Shown here piece after piece: positions 32,865 to 45,900 of a DNA stretch of 64,000 bases. The stretch lies in assembly GCA_008828725.1 (NCBI GenBank), contig MEHQ01000823.1, forward strand, positions 180,339 to 244,338, read 5' to 3'. Origin of the DNA: Saccharina japonica (lineage: Eukaryota > Sar > Phaeophyceae > Laminariales > Laminariaceae). The translations under genes were made by a program, and so were the position numbers. The notes beneath the pieces are model-generated. The model was not told where the DNA came from and made no database searches. It worked only from the letters and a program-made list of their open reading frames with translations. Numbering within the stretch: the first letter of the stretch is position 1; each line of letters begins with the position of its first letter.

Positions 32865-33765
32865 ACCCGTGGAAATGTCTGATACGCGTTATTGTCGTAT
32901 TAGTCTAAGTGTTTGAGTTGTGTTACTACAAATGATCTACGAAGATTGTGGCGGAACTATGGACCGTATAACACGGAAGAAAGCACACCCCCCTTAGATA
33001 CCACACCCCCCTACATGATCACACCCGGTGATATATATGTTTGTCTGTTTTTTCATCGTCGCTTTATCACCGGGGGTACGTTGAATACCACACCCCCTAT
33101 ACGGAGGTGCGTCTAAAAACAGCATCAAACGACAAAACGATCACACCGCCTGGTGAATACTGTTCATCCACAACACTTGATACTACCCCTCCTACTACTG
33201 TGCCCTACGCCCCAACCACCGGCGCCGGGTTATTAACACTACGTAGGATGGATATATCTCGTGATACTTGGTAACGGTGGTGGTAATAATGAGAGGCTCT
33301 AGTAACTTTCCTTACTTACAGAGCAATTATCACCCACACCGTTAGCACACCCCATCAATACCACATACCCTCAATACGACACCCCCTCGTCACCACACCC
33401 CCTAGCCGTGGGGCTACCGTGCATGGTGATTATCACCGGGGATACGCTAGATACCACACACCCCTGCAACAGCACACCCGGTGATACAATGTTTAAACGT
33501 ACGATTGTTATCACCGGGGTGTGCTTCTTCCGTGTTAATACGGTACACCCGGATAGGTTGCAAAAACATGTGCGAGTGGCTTGCTATCGAGGGTTCCAGA
33601 TTTTGGGCCTCTTGCTCTCAGTTACTAAGGATGCTATCTATATTTTTTGTTATCATTTTTCACTGCCTCATGGCACCTCGACTCTACACTGACCTCCCTT
33701 TGTGAGCAAAGCAATGCGCCGAGCACCCGTGCACCTAGATTATCTAACATGTAGGGGTGTACTCC
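32865..33765 (+). mobile_element. LTR-like interspersed repeat, copy C, interrupted
   Basis: The left piece (32865-32950) and right piece (33640-33765) match the two halves of copies A and B. The middle is occupied by an inverted-repeat element and CACACCCC-rich DNA. Broken by at least one insertion and clearly older than A and B. Confidence 0.55.
32962..33546. mobile_element. inverted-repeat element with nested hairpins
   Basis: Termini GACCGTATAACACGGAAGAA and (inverse) GTACCGTATTAACACGGAAG, both running into GCACACCCC. Inside lie two shorter hairpins built from CACACCCGGTGATA and TATCACCGGGG (33020-33075 and 33470-33520). No target duplication or superfamily can be assigned. Confidence 0.6.
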
Positions 33766-34460
33766 AATTTCATGCATGGCCCTAGTCGTGTGATCATAGA
33801 GTCTAACATGTAGGGGGGTCATATATATGTATCATACCCTGTAGGTGTTTTTTTTCTCTAGCTGTCCAGAGCAACTCGGCCTCTAGTTACTGCTCAGTAT
33901 CACTTGCAGTCTTGGTAAGCTTTTACGCCTTTTTGATTTCGCGATGAGCGCCGCCATATAATTTGGTTGTTTGAAATTCAATATTTTAGTAAAGGTTGGA
34001 GCCACTCGCCCGAATGGCTTAGACGCGGCATAGTGGGGACTTACACCACTTATTCGGTAGCGCTTGTGGTTTAGGGTCATTGTGTACATTACGAAAGCTC
34101 ACACCGGAAGTAGGTGCGTAAGACGATACCTACAGCAATTGCACACCGGCTACAGTATGCGAACGGTACTCTGCACATCTTCCCCCCTGCTCCCGCTTGG
34201 CACCCTGACGAAAGGACTGACCACTGGCATAGATAGGGCTCGGCTGCGGGATAGGGCTGGGGTTGGGAGGGCCGGCCTTAGGCGCACGGCCACAACCCCT
34301 GGCACCCTGACCTATTCCGCCGAAATCGAGGGTTTCCACCACATGCCCACGGCAAATAAACAAATAACAGCAAACACGGAAAGCAGTGCAAAGTGCTATT
34401 GACATAGCCGGTATTGTATGCGAATAGGGGCCGCCAGTGTACGAAAGCGCTCGGACTTCG
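33766..34460. other. no gene seen
   Basis: Repeated CTAACATGTAGGGG at 33746 and 33803. The rest gives no supported coding or RNA feature. Confidence 0.5.
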
Positions 34461-34462
34461 TG

Positions 34463-34560
34463 CGTAGGGCCTCGTTCCCGTGGTCTCCTTTTTTCCAGGT
34501 GTGTTTGAGTGATCAACGCTGAAGCTCATGCTACACATTTTCGGACGAGGCAAGCATTGT
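34463..34560 (+). mobile_element. non-LTR retroelement 3' end, copy 4 (diverged)
   Basis: GAGTGATCAACGCTGAAGCT followed by CATGCTACACATTTTCGGA, the same 3' block without a clear simple-repeat tail. It sits about 400 bp before the first recognised exon of the AAA ATPase gene. Confidence 0.55.
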
Positions 34561-34942
34561 TTTCACGATGGATACTGTAATTACAACCCAACCGACAGCT
34601 GTAGAATGGCGCGTACCGGCTGGGCTGTTTTGGCTCTGCACGTGTTTTTACACCACCTCACAGCCTGTTCCCATCAAGTACTTAGACCCCGCAGTGGACC
34701 CACCCCGTTACGCTCCCTGTTCCCACTTAGGTGGTGACTTGGTGGTGCAGACACAAAAATCCGTCTTGCGCAGGAACCGTCAGAGACCCACCTGGTACCC
34801 TGTTCCCAGCGGGTACCATGTCGGCCATACGTGTCTACAGCAACTCCTGCTATACGCATCGACAGCAGACAACAGCAAAACCCGTGATCGTGCTATCTTG
34901 CCCCTTCCCCCCCCCCCCGCCCTTGCCGTCGCTGCCAAGCAG

Positions 34943-35128
34943 CTGGGGCTAATGAACGCCTTGCGGACCGGCAACGTGGTTCTGGACATAATCATCGCCA
35001 TCAGCATTCCGCTCGTCTCGCAGTGGCTGCGCAAGAAATGGCAATGCCTCGGGCCTCTCGTCAACAACTACGTGTTCAGCGCTCGGAACAAGGAGGAACG
35101 CTACACCCGCTCCATCGACTACGAGAAG
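34943..35128 (+). CDS. BCS1-like exon 1 (membrane segment)
   Basis: A C-rich tract ending AAGCAG precedes the exon. In-frame codons LGL lead to ATG at 34952. It encodes [20 protein letters not shown], a membrane-spanning stretch, and ends YTRSIDYEK at donor GTCAGT, phase 0. A single N-terminal membrane segment is the BCS1 layout. Confidence 0.85.
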
Positions 35129-36297
35129 GTCAGTCCTTACACAACTACTACTACTGTATACACCGGCACTCTTCTACTACTGTATACACCGGCACTCTTC
35201 TACTACTGTATACACCGGCTCTCTTCGACTACTGTAGTAGGAGAGCCCCGTGTGCTGCAGCCGGGGGTTTGCCGTTTTCGCGCGAAATAAATGAAAGGCA
35301 CGCCTTACGGGACAGGCGACGCGTGCTACGGTAGATGTAGTACTTTTTGGCTGAATCGTTTCCTGAACGATCGGGCTCCTTAACCCAAATTCGTCAGACA
35401 TTCATTTTTGTGACGATTAATGTTGCAGAATATAATTCGGTCATGAGATTTCGCATCCGGCAGCACTTTTTATTCCCCCCTCCAAAATCATTTTTTCGGT
35501 GAGGTGTGACGCTCCTTAAGCGAGGAGCTCAGAAAAATCATGGTGCACCTCTCTCTATCGTAGCATGCCTCAGGCGCACCATCCTTTTTCTGGGGCTCCT
35601 CGCCGAAGGAGCTCTATACTAACAGTAAGTAAAAAAACGTTTTTTTTTTTAGGAGAAAATAAAGGGTTACGTGCCCGATAAGCAATCCCATTACCTATAC
35701 GTACACGACGATAAATATTGAAACACATGAATGAATTAAATTTCGGCGATTTTGGGTTAACCCATACATAACTGAAAATAATAAATCCCCACACTAATTC
35801 TAAGTAGTTTGTCCCCCAAATTCGTGGGACCGGCTCTTAACCCTTTTAGGACTGGAGTCCCGTTTTGGGGACAAATTACTTGGAATTAGAGTGCTTTGTC
35901 CCCAAAAGCGGGACTGCGGTCCTACAAGAGGTTTAGGGGTTAAGGAGCCCCTCGTCGTTCAGAAAATCATTCCAGCCAAACAAAGGTACAGTACCTCTAT
36001 TGTAGAACGGGTGGTATTCTTGTGACGGAGAAGAGAGAGGTCCTCCGTACAGTATGTAGGGCCGATGTTATCGGACATTGTTTTTTTTCCCCCCGAAAGT
36101 TTGTGAAATCATTTCTAAAATTTATGATTTTTTTTTTTTTTTTCCTCTGATACGATAGATTGCACTCGTCCTCGGAAAACATGTCACAAATAAATAAGTA
36201 TGGAAATGCTGGGGAAAAAAGTCCTCCGATACTTTTTAGTACTGCACTGCTGTCGTTTTTGTTTTATTTTATTTCTCATCCCAGTTATTATCTTCGC

Positions 36298-36346
<49 letters not shown>

Positions 36347-36854
36347 CTTCCTAGCGTGAGGCTGAAATCGAGTGGGTAAGCTCTTTTCCCCCTCCTCACT
36401 ATTGTTCGTGCCCTGCACGTTTATCTTCCCTTGTCGACTCGCATCGAATTGCGCCTACCCACGCTACTGCAGTAGGTGCTGTCTACTACATACAGTGGAT
36501 TCCGTTTATTTTATTTTATTTTTTCATCATAACTCAACACTTAAGGCCCACGTGCGATTCGCACTCCAGCGCAAACTCTCAGCAGCATTCGAGGACACCA
36601 CTAGACCACCGGGACGACCGGCTGTCTATACTTGCATCTGTATTTGGATCTATTTCCAAGTAGGAGAGTCATAAATGTGCCCCCGGGGCCACTNTTTTTT
36701 TCCTCTGATACGATAGATTGCACTCGTCCTCGGAAAACATGTCACAAATAAATAAGTATGGAAATGCTGGGGAAAAAAGTCCTCCGATACTTTTTAGTAC
36801 TGCACTCGAGTCGCTTTTGTTTTATTTGATATCTCATCCCAGTTGTTATCTTCG

Positions 36855-36904
<50 letters not shown>

Positions 36905-39900
36905 CTTCCTAGCCCTAACCGAGATTCGGGGTCACAAGCTCTTTTCCCCCTCCTCACTATTGTTCGTGCCCTGCACGTTTATCTTCCCTTGTCGACTCGC
37001 ATCGAATTGCGCCTACCCACGCTACTGCAGTAGGTGCTGTCTACTACATACAGTGGATTCCGTTTATTTTATTTTATTTTTTCATCATAACTCAACACTT
37101 AAGGCCCACGTGCGATTCGCACTCCAGCGCAAACTCTCAGCAGCATTCGAGGACACCACTAGACCACCGGGACGACCGGCTGTCTATACTTGCATCTGTA
37201 TTTGGATCTATTTCCAAGTAGGAGAGTCATAAATGTGCCCCCGGGGCCACTTCTGTTAGCGACGCCCCCGGGGGCACTTTAGCTTATTGCGCCCCCGGAA
37301 TTAACGCAGAATACAAAGCACACCACCACGAGCGATTACGACGATCGTAGGGCAGCAGACCTGTCTGGGAATTGTCCAGTGCATGTGCTGCTGCGGTGTA
37401 TGCAGTAGTTCCACCGGTCATCGATTTTCGCTCGATATACATATCTGTTTATGTTTTCGATACGGAGGCTGTCTCCAGGCATTGATTGGTTTTGGGGGCG
37501 CACCAAGCTAAAGGTCCCTCCGGAAATATGCGGCATGAAAAGCGCCACCACGAAGCGATCACGACGATCGTACGGCACCAGACTTGTCTAGGGATTGCCT
37601 ACGGTATTTGCTGCTGCGGTGTGTACAGTAGTTCCACCGGCCATCGCTTCTCGCCAGACATACAGACGGGTTCGTATTCTCGACACTCCTTATCTTTACT
37701 GGCATGTTTGGGGGCGCATCAAGCTAAAAGTAAGTGCCTCCGAAAAGAAACCCGTACGTGAAGCACGCCACCACGAGCGATCACGACGATCGTACGGCAC
37801 CAGACCCGTCTGGGGACTGTCAACGACATATGCTGCTGTGGGGTGTGCAGTTGTTCAGCCCGTCCTAGCTTCTCGCTCGATATACAGACGGGTTCGTGTT
37901 CTCGATACTAAGGATCTCTCTAGTTTTTTTGGGGGGCGCACAAAGCTGGAGATATTCTTAGTATCGAGAATACGAACTCGTCTATATATCGGGCGGGAAG
38001 CGATGTCCGGCGGAGCTACTGCACACACCACCGAAGCACACGCCGTAGACAAGTTTCAGAGAAGTCTGGCGCCCTACGATCGTTTTAATCGCTCGTGGTA
38101 GCGTGCTTCATGTATGTACAGGGGTCCGCACCTGAGATAAACCTGTTTTTTGCTTTATTTCTGCCGATCCCTTTACTGAAAGAACGAAGGCAACAAATCA
38201 CACGCCGTTTGTGTCCAACGGTGCCGTGAGCAAAAACGAAAATTCGCGTTTGCGTCTTATTTCTTTTGTGTTTTTTTTTTGTTTAGTATTCACCTTCGAA
38301 GGCCGATTTCGTATGGCATTCCAAATGGCCAATAGATGGCCAATTTTCCATACACGTATTTTCCGAAGGCTATGAAAATCACATTCTAGACAAGATATTC
38401 AAAATATGATCACGGAGAATTGTGGTGATAGGCTATACGATCATCATGCAACTTGTTTTTTGGTGAAAAATGTTCATCTTTGAGGCATCAAAAATCAACA
38501 TTTTTCACCAAAAAACAAGTTGCATGATGATCGTGTAGCCTATCACCACAATTCTCGGAAACGGATTTTTTTCAGCGCCATCAAAAATGAATATTTTTCA
38601 CCAAAAACAGGTTGCATGATGATCGTATAGCCTATCACCACAATTCTCCATGATCACATTTTGAATATCTTGTCTAGAATGTGATTTTCATAGCCTTCGA
38701 AAAATAAGTGTATTAAAAATTGGCCATTTGGAATCCCATACGAAATCTGCCTTCGAAGGTGAATACTGAACAAAAAAGACACTCAAACAAAAAGACGCAA
38801 ACAAACGCGAATTTTCATTTTTACTCACGGCACCGTTGGACACAAACGGCGTGTGACTTGTTTCCTTCGTTCTTTCAGTAAAGGTATCGGAAGAATAAAA
38901 AACACAGGTCTATCTCAGATGCGGACCCCTGTAGTACGTATGCTTCCGGAGGCACTTTTAGCTTGATGTGCCCCAAAAAATGCCTGGAAATACGGGAACA
39001 CAAACACGTCTGTCTGCATATCGAGCGAGAAGCGATGTCTGGCGGAACTACTGCATACCAGGTACATCACAGCAGCACATGTCGCAGACAATGCTCTACG
39101 GCGGTCGTCATCGCTCGTGGCGCGTGCTTCATGTGAAGGCATTGTTAGTTTGATGTGCACCCAAACACAATGCCTGGAAATATCCTGAGCATCGACAACC
39201 CGAAGCCGTCTGTATATTGGGCGAAACGCGACGACCGGCGGAACTACTGCACACACCGCAGCAGCACTACTCGTAGACAAGTCCGAGACAGGTCTGCTGC
39301 CCTACGGTCGTCGTAATCGCTCGTGGTGGTGTGCTTCGTATTCTGCCCCAATCCCGGGGGCGCAATAAGCTAAAGTGCCCCCGGGGGCGTCGTCAACAGA
39401 AGTGCCCCCGGGGGCACATTTATCACTCTCCTTCCAAGTAATACCCCCCCCAATTGTGCCCAACATAGGTGGATACAATGCATATCTAAGTTTACTGCAT
39501 TTCTTGTCACATTATACTGAAGTATATCACCAGGCACCCCGTGGGATTGTGCGTCGGTTTTTGTTTGCTCAGGAGGTTGTTTTATTTTTCGGGAAGTTGA
39601 TGGTTGGGTCAGGCGTAGAGCCCCTCAAGGGAAAGCCTGCCAAGAATTAGACGCTAACAATCCCGTACCACCTTAGCACGCGACAAGATGGAAGTTGTCC
39701 GGGTTTCCAGATATTGTTTGGTCTGCACGTGATCCGGGATGGTATACCACAGCCCGTATATAGTGTTGTCTGTTCCCTTGCGTTTTGTGGTACTTCTGGG
39801 ATGCCTGTGTTGTGTACAGTACGGTAGTGTGCACTTGATTTATTTCCCGTGGGATCGGGACGCGCTGTTGCAGCCCTTTGTTTTTGTCACAACGTGGCGA

Positions 39901-42900
39901 GAATGCAAGGTCATGGGAGCCGACGTGGTAATATCCCGGGAGCAAAACCGCAGCCAGCGAGGGGTGGTGACTTACTTTCTGAGCCCCTCACACGAGGAGC
40001 TCAATACCAATAGTAATTAATCCGAAACGTGATTTCGAATAAGCGCGTTCGCGCAGCCCCGCCAACCCTTCTAGAACAGGTATGTCTCGTGCTACCTTAA
40101 GGTATAGGCGCTAACCCTGGAACATGTATACTGGTTAAAATGTATCATAATGACCGGTAGTTGCTCACGTTAGGATTACACACCGAGTATTAGTCGGTCA
40201 GAACCGGTTGCGCCAAAACAATGAAAGACCCCCCCCCCCGCGGTACTCCGTCTCGAAAGGGATGCGTGGTCAATGGTCAAATGACTAAGGCAAGCAACAA
40301 ATGAGTACGCCACCCCCCCCGTCAGACAGATATATGACGGTCTACGTACGCACATAGATCATCTGTTACCTGTTCCGTTGTGAAATGCTGTGCGCGATCT
40401 CCATAATGCAGCACAGATCCAACCGACTACTTACTGTAGACCATGCAGATTGTACTGCTACCACCCGGCAACGTTAACTAGATGATACATATCATACAGA
40501 TCACATACATATCATACAGATCATACAGATCATACAGATCATACAGATACTACAGATCATACAGATCATACGACCATACAGGTCATACAGATACTACAGG
40601 TCATACAGACCAGGAATAAATCTGCACCGGAAGGTCAACACCCATGAGTGAGGACCCGTGATCTCTCCGATATGTGGTACCCTCAGCATCTCAATGACTT
40701 ATATCATCACCGACAGGAAAGAGCCTTATACGTAACTCAGCGTCAGGTTTATCGGGAAGCTGTTCCAAGCAGTTCGGGAGACGTGCCACGATATTAGCGG
40801 TAGCCCCTCCGTTTCGGTCAAAACAGTTGTTGTGTCTGACTGACACCCCCCCCCCGACTAACAAACTGCCCAACCATGGCCTTGTTGGAATACTACAGGT
40901 GCTTTTCCTGTACATGCATAACTCGTGATACCTATTACTAATAAGCCACCTCAATTATTCGTCGGGTACAAATGGGGACAAACTACGTAAACTTAGAGTT
41001 AAAGGCATGCTGCGGTTGAGGTAGCACTTTTGCTGTAAAACGGCTTCTCAATGATCGAACTCCCTAACCCACTATCGTTCTACTGTTATTCTGGTGTTGC
41101 AATGTGCTTCAACTTATGCTCAGGCCGTGGGCTCGTTCGTCGGGTGCATATCACCCCCCCCCCCCCCCCCCCCCACTTCCCCCCCCCCCCCCTTAAAATC
41201 GTTCTTGAGGGGACATGCTACTAGCATAAAACTCCTCGAGTGACCACCCTGAAAAAATTAAACCGCGGTGCACCTCTGCCGTTGTTAGGTATACACACGT
41301 TTCTATGACGGAGAACCATATAGTAGTAAATAGGACCATTTGTTTTAATAAAAATAGGTAAATATATAGGTTTTTGTTTGTACCGTTGGTCCTATTTACT
41401 ATGAGTATGGTCCTCCGTGATAGTATAAAAAGCTCAAATGCGGAGCCTTCGTGGAAAGTACGAGGTGCGACCCAACCGCCGTAGCAAGCCTTTCGGCAAA
41501 GGTAATATTTTGTTATGTACATGTTATAGCCTGGGCCAGTATACATGCCGATTAACGACGAAGGAGCCGCACTGGTGTGCACCTGGTAGGCTCTACGCTT
41601 GTCACCAAGAACACAACAGAATATCTGGTAAGGCAGTAGTACCCGTCTGATAAACACCGAAACCGATTTGCTACCGTGAGCACTCGGCTCGATGGAGGTT
41701 TCATTCGTGCACACAGAGGTACGTATCCATTGTTTTGTTTTCCGCCCTCTAGTTTCTTCGTTTTTGGGAGGGATGGACGTTGAAGACCATACTGCGTCCA
41801 CCGTCTCTGGTGGCAAACATATGGTGTTAGCCTCCTTGTTCATTTCTTCTCTGCGGTCGGCGTTGCAGCTGCTCATGTTGTGCACTGTCGAAAGGCAAAC
41901 CTGATGGCGACACACCCATCCAACCACTCACCAACCCACCCAACCCACCCACCCACGCACGCACAGTTGCGTTCCGCACCCCTAATCCACCCCAACCCAA
42001 CCCAAGCCACCCTTAACGCCAACCCAATCGAAACCTGTTTGACCCCAAACATGTGCATTATGTTTACTCACAATGTTGGCGTCATTTGTTGTCGTTGTCG
42101 GTGCAGGTCCCTAGCCAGCAGGGTGCCGACGACGGCAGCCGCGAAGCGCAGCTGCGGAACTGCATTCTACAGGAGGCCATAACGCTATACGTGGGGCAGG
42201 TGCGAGAGTCGCCGTAAATAACGTCGAGTTCGTACAGGGGGCGCAATCGTTTTTCAGTGCTCGCTTTTCCCTCGACAACAGTAAGGGGATGAAAGTCGTC
42301 GAAACATTTGTTTTTGTTTCGGAAGGCTCTCGACGAGATCTGGCTCAAAGCACCTGGTTTTGGCATGGGCAACCTTCCCGTTCTAAATAAACCAAAGTAT
42401 CGCTGAAATTTGCGATCGCCTCCCCTGTGGGATCTCAACGCTCTGTATCGTACTTTGAACATCTAACGGTCCCCACCTTTCCTTCCTGTGTGACATGATA
42501 GGTATGTGATGTCAGGCGCGTGCTACGATAGAGGTATATGGTATACGTTTTTCTGGCAGATACGTTTTCTGAATGACGGGAGGTCCTTAACCCAAAATGG
42601 TCACAATGCCATTCTTTTTGTTTTGCAAAACAAATGCTTTTTTTGTCGTACACCTAGGCCAGGGGGGGGGGGTTGGTTCATCGGTTTGCCCTTGAACTTT
42701 CTTCAAAATCGGGTTTCGGGCAACTTATCAGAGAGTATAGAGCTCCCCAAGCGAGGACTCTCAGAAAAACGATGGTGCCCCCCTACCTTAGTTGGCGTCG
42801 TTGGCGTGTCCTGACCCCAGTGCAAGCGGTGGGTATCATCAGAGCTGCGTAGCATTAGCGTACCGTTTCGTTTTCTCGCCGAACGTGCATAAACAACTTG

Positions 42901-45900
42901 TCATCGACGGGCCTAAAACTGGCCTATTTTCCTAGACTACACCTCCGTCAAACGTTTCAACTCACCTCTGCTGAACTCCTGGCTACTACGGACCCCCAGC
43001 CGATATTCAAGCACGACACAGCCAATCCTGATCGTGGTTGTCCATTGACAATGGCCGCATTTATTTCCACAACTGCTTTTACAAACGCTTGAATACTCTT
43101 GCGGGCCTCAATCCCGCCCGCCGGCGAACCGAACTTAATATTTGCACTTGTTTATCCTTGACCACGCTACTTTGTGCTTTTTTTCCAACGCCTTGCCCAT
43201 ACGCATATCCAATTATCGTCCACCTCGGATACCGTCTGGTTACTACTGCCGCAGCTGGGCCTGAAGTACGACAAAGCCTTGGTGGCTCTGAGTACGGTGA
43301 AAACCAAGACAAACCGGCGGGCAGGACCTGGCGCCCACGCTATGCATCTGGACCAGGTGGTATGACGGGGAGAGGGGAGAGGGGGCTCACTAATGCCATA
43401 CATGGCCGTAGTCGTATAAGCATAGACCCTCGCATCCCTACAATGCCGAGACGAAGCACGTCGGGTTTTCCCCGACCAGGTAGACTTTGCTTGTACCAAG
43501 CGCCAAAAGCTGCGTGGGGTGTTAGGTGAGTAGCATGAAGGCTGAGCTTCATCCTATTAAGTACGGCCTGTGAGGTGGACTTGCATATGACAGCTTCGAC
43601 CTAATTGATGTGCGTTCTGGGGCGGCCACTTCCAGTGACAGCGATCGATATACTATATGCCCGCCTCGTGTGCGTGCCCCACCATATACATGCGACGTGA
43701 TGCGGCCATTCCCTTTGTGCGGAGTTGAGGTTCTCCACCCCGCACACATGATCTTACACAACCGCTAGCCGGGGTGACCGCCAAAAACAAAAGGGTGTCG
43801 GTGGAGGATCTGTCAGGGCGACGCATGCCATGATAGGCATGTACCTGCAGTTTTCCTTAGCCTCCGCACCCGAGGAACGCTTTGAATCACCGAAACACGG
43901 CTGTTAAGAAATCGCTTACGTGTATCAAGCCGATTTGAGGAATCCGACGGCTTGGGTTTACGTAACTAAAACAGACTAAAAAACGACAAACAATGTTTTG
44001 GGTATATAGACTAAAAAACGACAAGCTATGTTTAGGGTATACAGGAGGCTCGCTATCTTAAGGGTGTAGATATATTATGGCCGAGCCATTCGGCTCATGC
44101 TAAGGCAGAAGTGAACCATTTTATTTCTGAGACTCCCCGCTAGAGGTGCTCCATACTATCATAGTAATTTCGGACGCATGCTACGATAGAGGTGCAACCA
44201 TGTTTTTTCTGAGCTCCTTCCCAAGGGCTCGTATTAACGAAGACAGCAAAAATTCAATTTGGAAAAAATAAAATTCATATCCGCTTTTCATTGGTCAACA
44301 CACGCACCAGCACCAAAGATTAGGATCTTGGGGCATAATATTTGGTGCTGGTGCGTGTGTTGACCAATGAAAAGCGAATTTTTGTTTTTATTTTTCCAGA
44401 TTGAATTTATTTTATACTCGTTAATATGAGCCCTTAAGGAGCGTCATACCTCACCCGAAAAAGGTTTTTGGAGGATATTAAAAGTGCTGCCGGATGAGAT
44501 ATCTTATCACCGAAGTATACCCTGAAACACTATTCGCCACAAAAACGAACGTCCGACGAATTTTGGTTAAGGAGCCCAATCGATCAGAAAACGATTCAAC
44601 CGAATTTCGCTACCTCTACCGTAGCACGCGTCTTTCGTAAGTAAATATATACTATTAGTAAGTCACCCTAAAGGTGAGTTTTGGGGAAATAAAAGTGCCA
44701 CCCGACGAGCAATCCCACGGCTTAACTAGCTAAGTAACTTTAGCAACGAACAGAATTGCAACATAACGAATGGAATTATTCCGACGATTCTGGATTAGCC
44801 CCTTAAGAACTGGTCCCACGAATTTGGGGAAACTCTCCTTGGAATTATTAGTGTGGGACGTTTTTTTTCAGTTCTGAATGGGTTGAGGAGCCTTAAATAG
44901 GTCGTTCAGAAAACGGTTCAGCCAGAAAACGGTACAGTACCTCTACCTCTGTCGTACGCAAGCGCCATTTGTGACTGACTATTGGTAGGCTCCTTATCCC
45001 GATATCGTTCTTAGAATACTCCTTTTGCAGGGGATCATGTACAAACGCATGCTGACGCATGCTACAATAATAGAGGTGTACCATGTTTTTTCTGAGCTCC
45101 TCACTTAAGGAGCGTCATACCTCACCGAGAAAAATGATTTTGGAGAAAAGTAGAGGTGCTGCCGGATGAAAAATCTCATGACCGAAGTTATACTCTGAAA
45201 CGTATTTCGTCACAAAAATGAAAGTCCGACGAATTTGGGTTAAGGAGCCCGATCGTTCAGAAAACGATTCAGCCAAAACGTGCTACCTCTACCGCAGCAC
45301 GCATCTGCTATCATAGGGTACAGGTGCACCATATTTTTTCCCGAGGCTGCTCACTTAGTCGAAATCTGTTTCGGAGAAAAACGAAAGTGGTACCGAACTA
45401 GATGAACGACAATCCCATGGCGCAAGTGTAAAAATTGAAAAATGTTGCAACAAAAAAGCGAAGGTTGTTTGTATACGTCTCTGTCGAACGTGTCACTTGC
45501 TGGCCAACGTGCCTATACCATGAGTCGTCAAGGAAGAGTAGTAGATAAAGTACACTCGTACACCCAAACACCAAATACACACCAGGTGGGCGAATACCGT
45601 TCTGTCAGAGACCACACCACATAAAGCACACACAGGAGGTAAGTCGCACCAGGATTGTCACCTGCTGCACCCCTCACATATATACGAGCAGTATCATTCT
45701 ACCACAGCCCGGGTCGTATCATTATCATCATCGACTTCTCCAAGGAGGAACAGCAACACCCTTCCGCCACGAGGCATACTAAAGAATGCCTCGACACATA
45801 ATACGAAACCCCACAATATATGAAACCCCCACATACGGGGAACCAGTATCAAGCAAAGGTCCGATGAGTTTGGGTTAAGGAGCCCCATCATTTCAAAAAA

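Larger units (their letters stand above)
36144..37251. repeat. 558-bp-period duplication across an N (likely assembly join)
   Basis: Blocks 36144-36693 and 36702-37251 are almost identical apart from short differences around a (CT)n tract. They are separated by a single N at 36694 and a T run. Block 1 ends 33 bp inside the foldback element that continues intact after block 2. This looks like two overlapping contig ends or two haplotypes laid end to end. Confidence 0.8.

Noticed and set aside
40485-40612. CRISPR-like array
   Set aside because: Units are 9-10 bp and contiguous, without spacers; this is eukaryotic minisatellite DNA.
43038-43529. 163-codon single-exon gene
   Set aside because: Only 43255-43356 in a different phase carries BCS1-type sequence; the long frame is a shadow.
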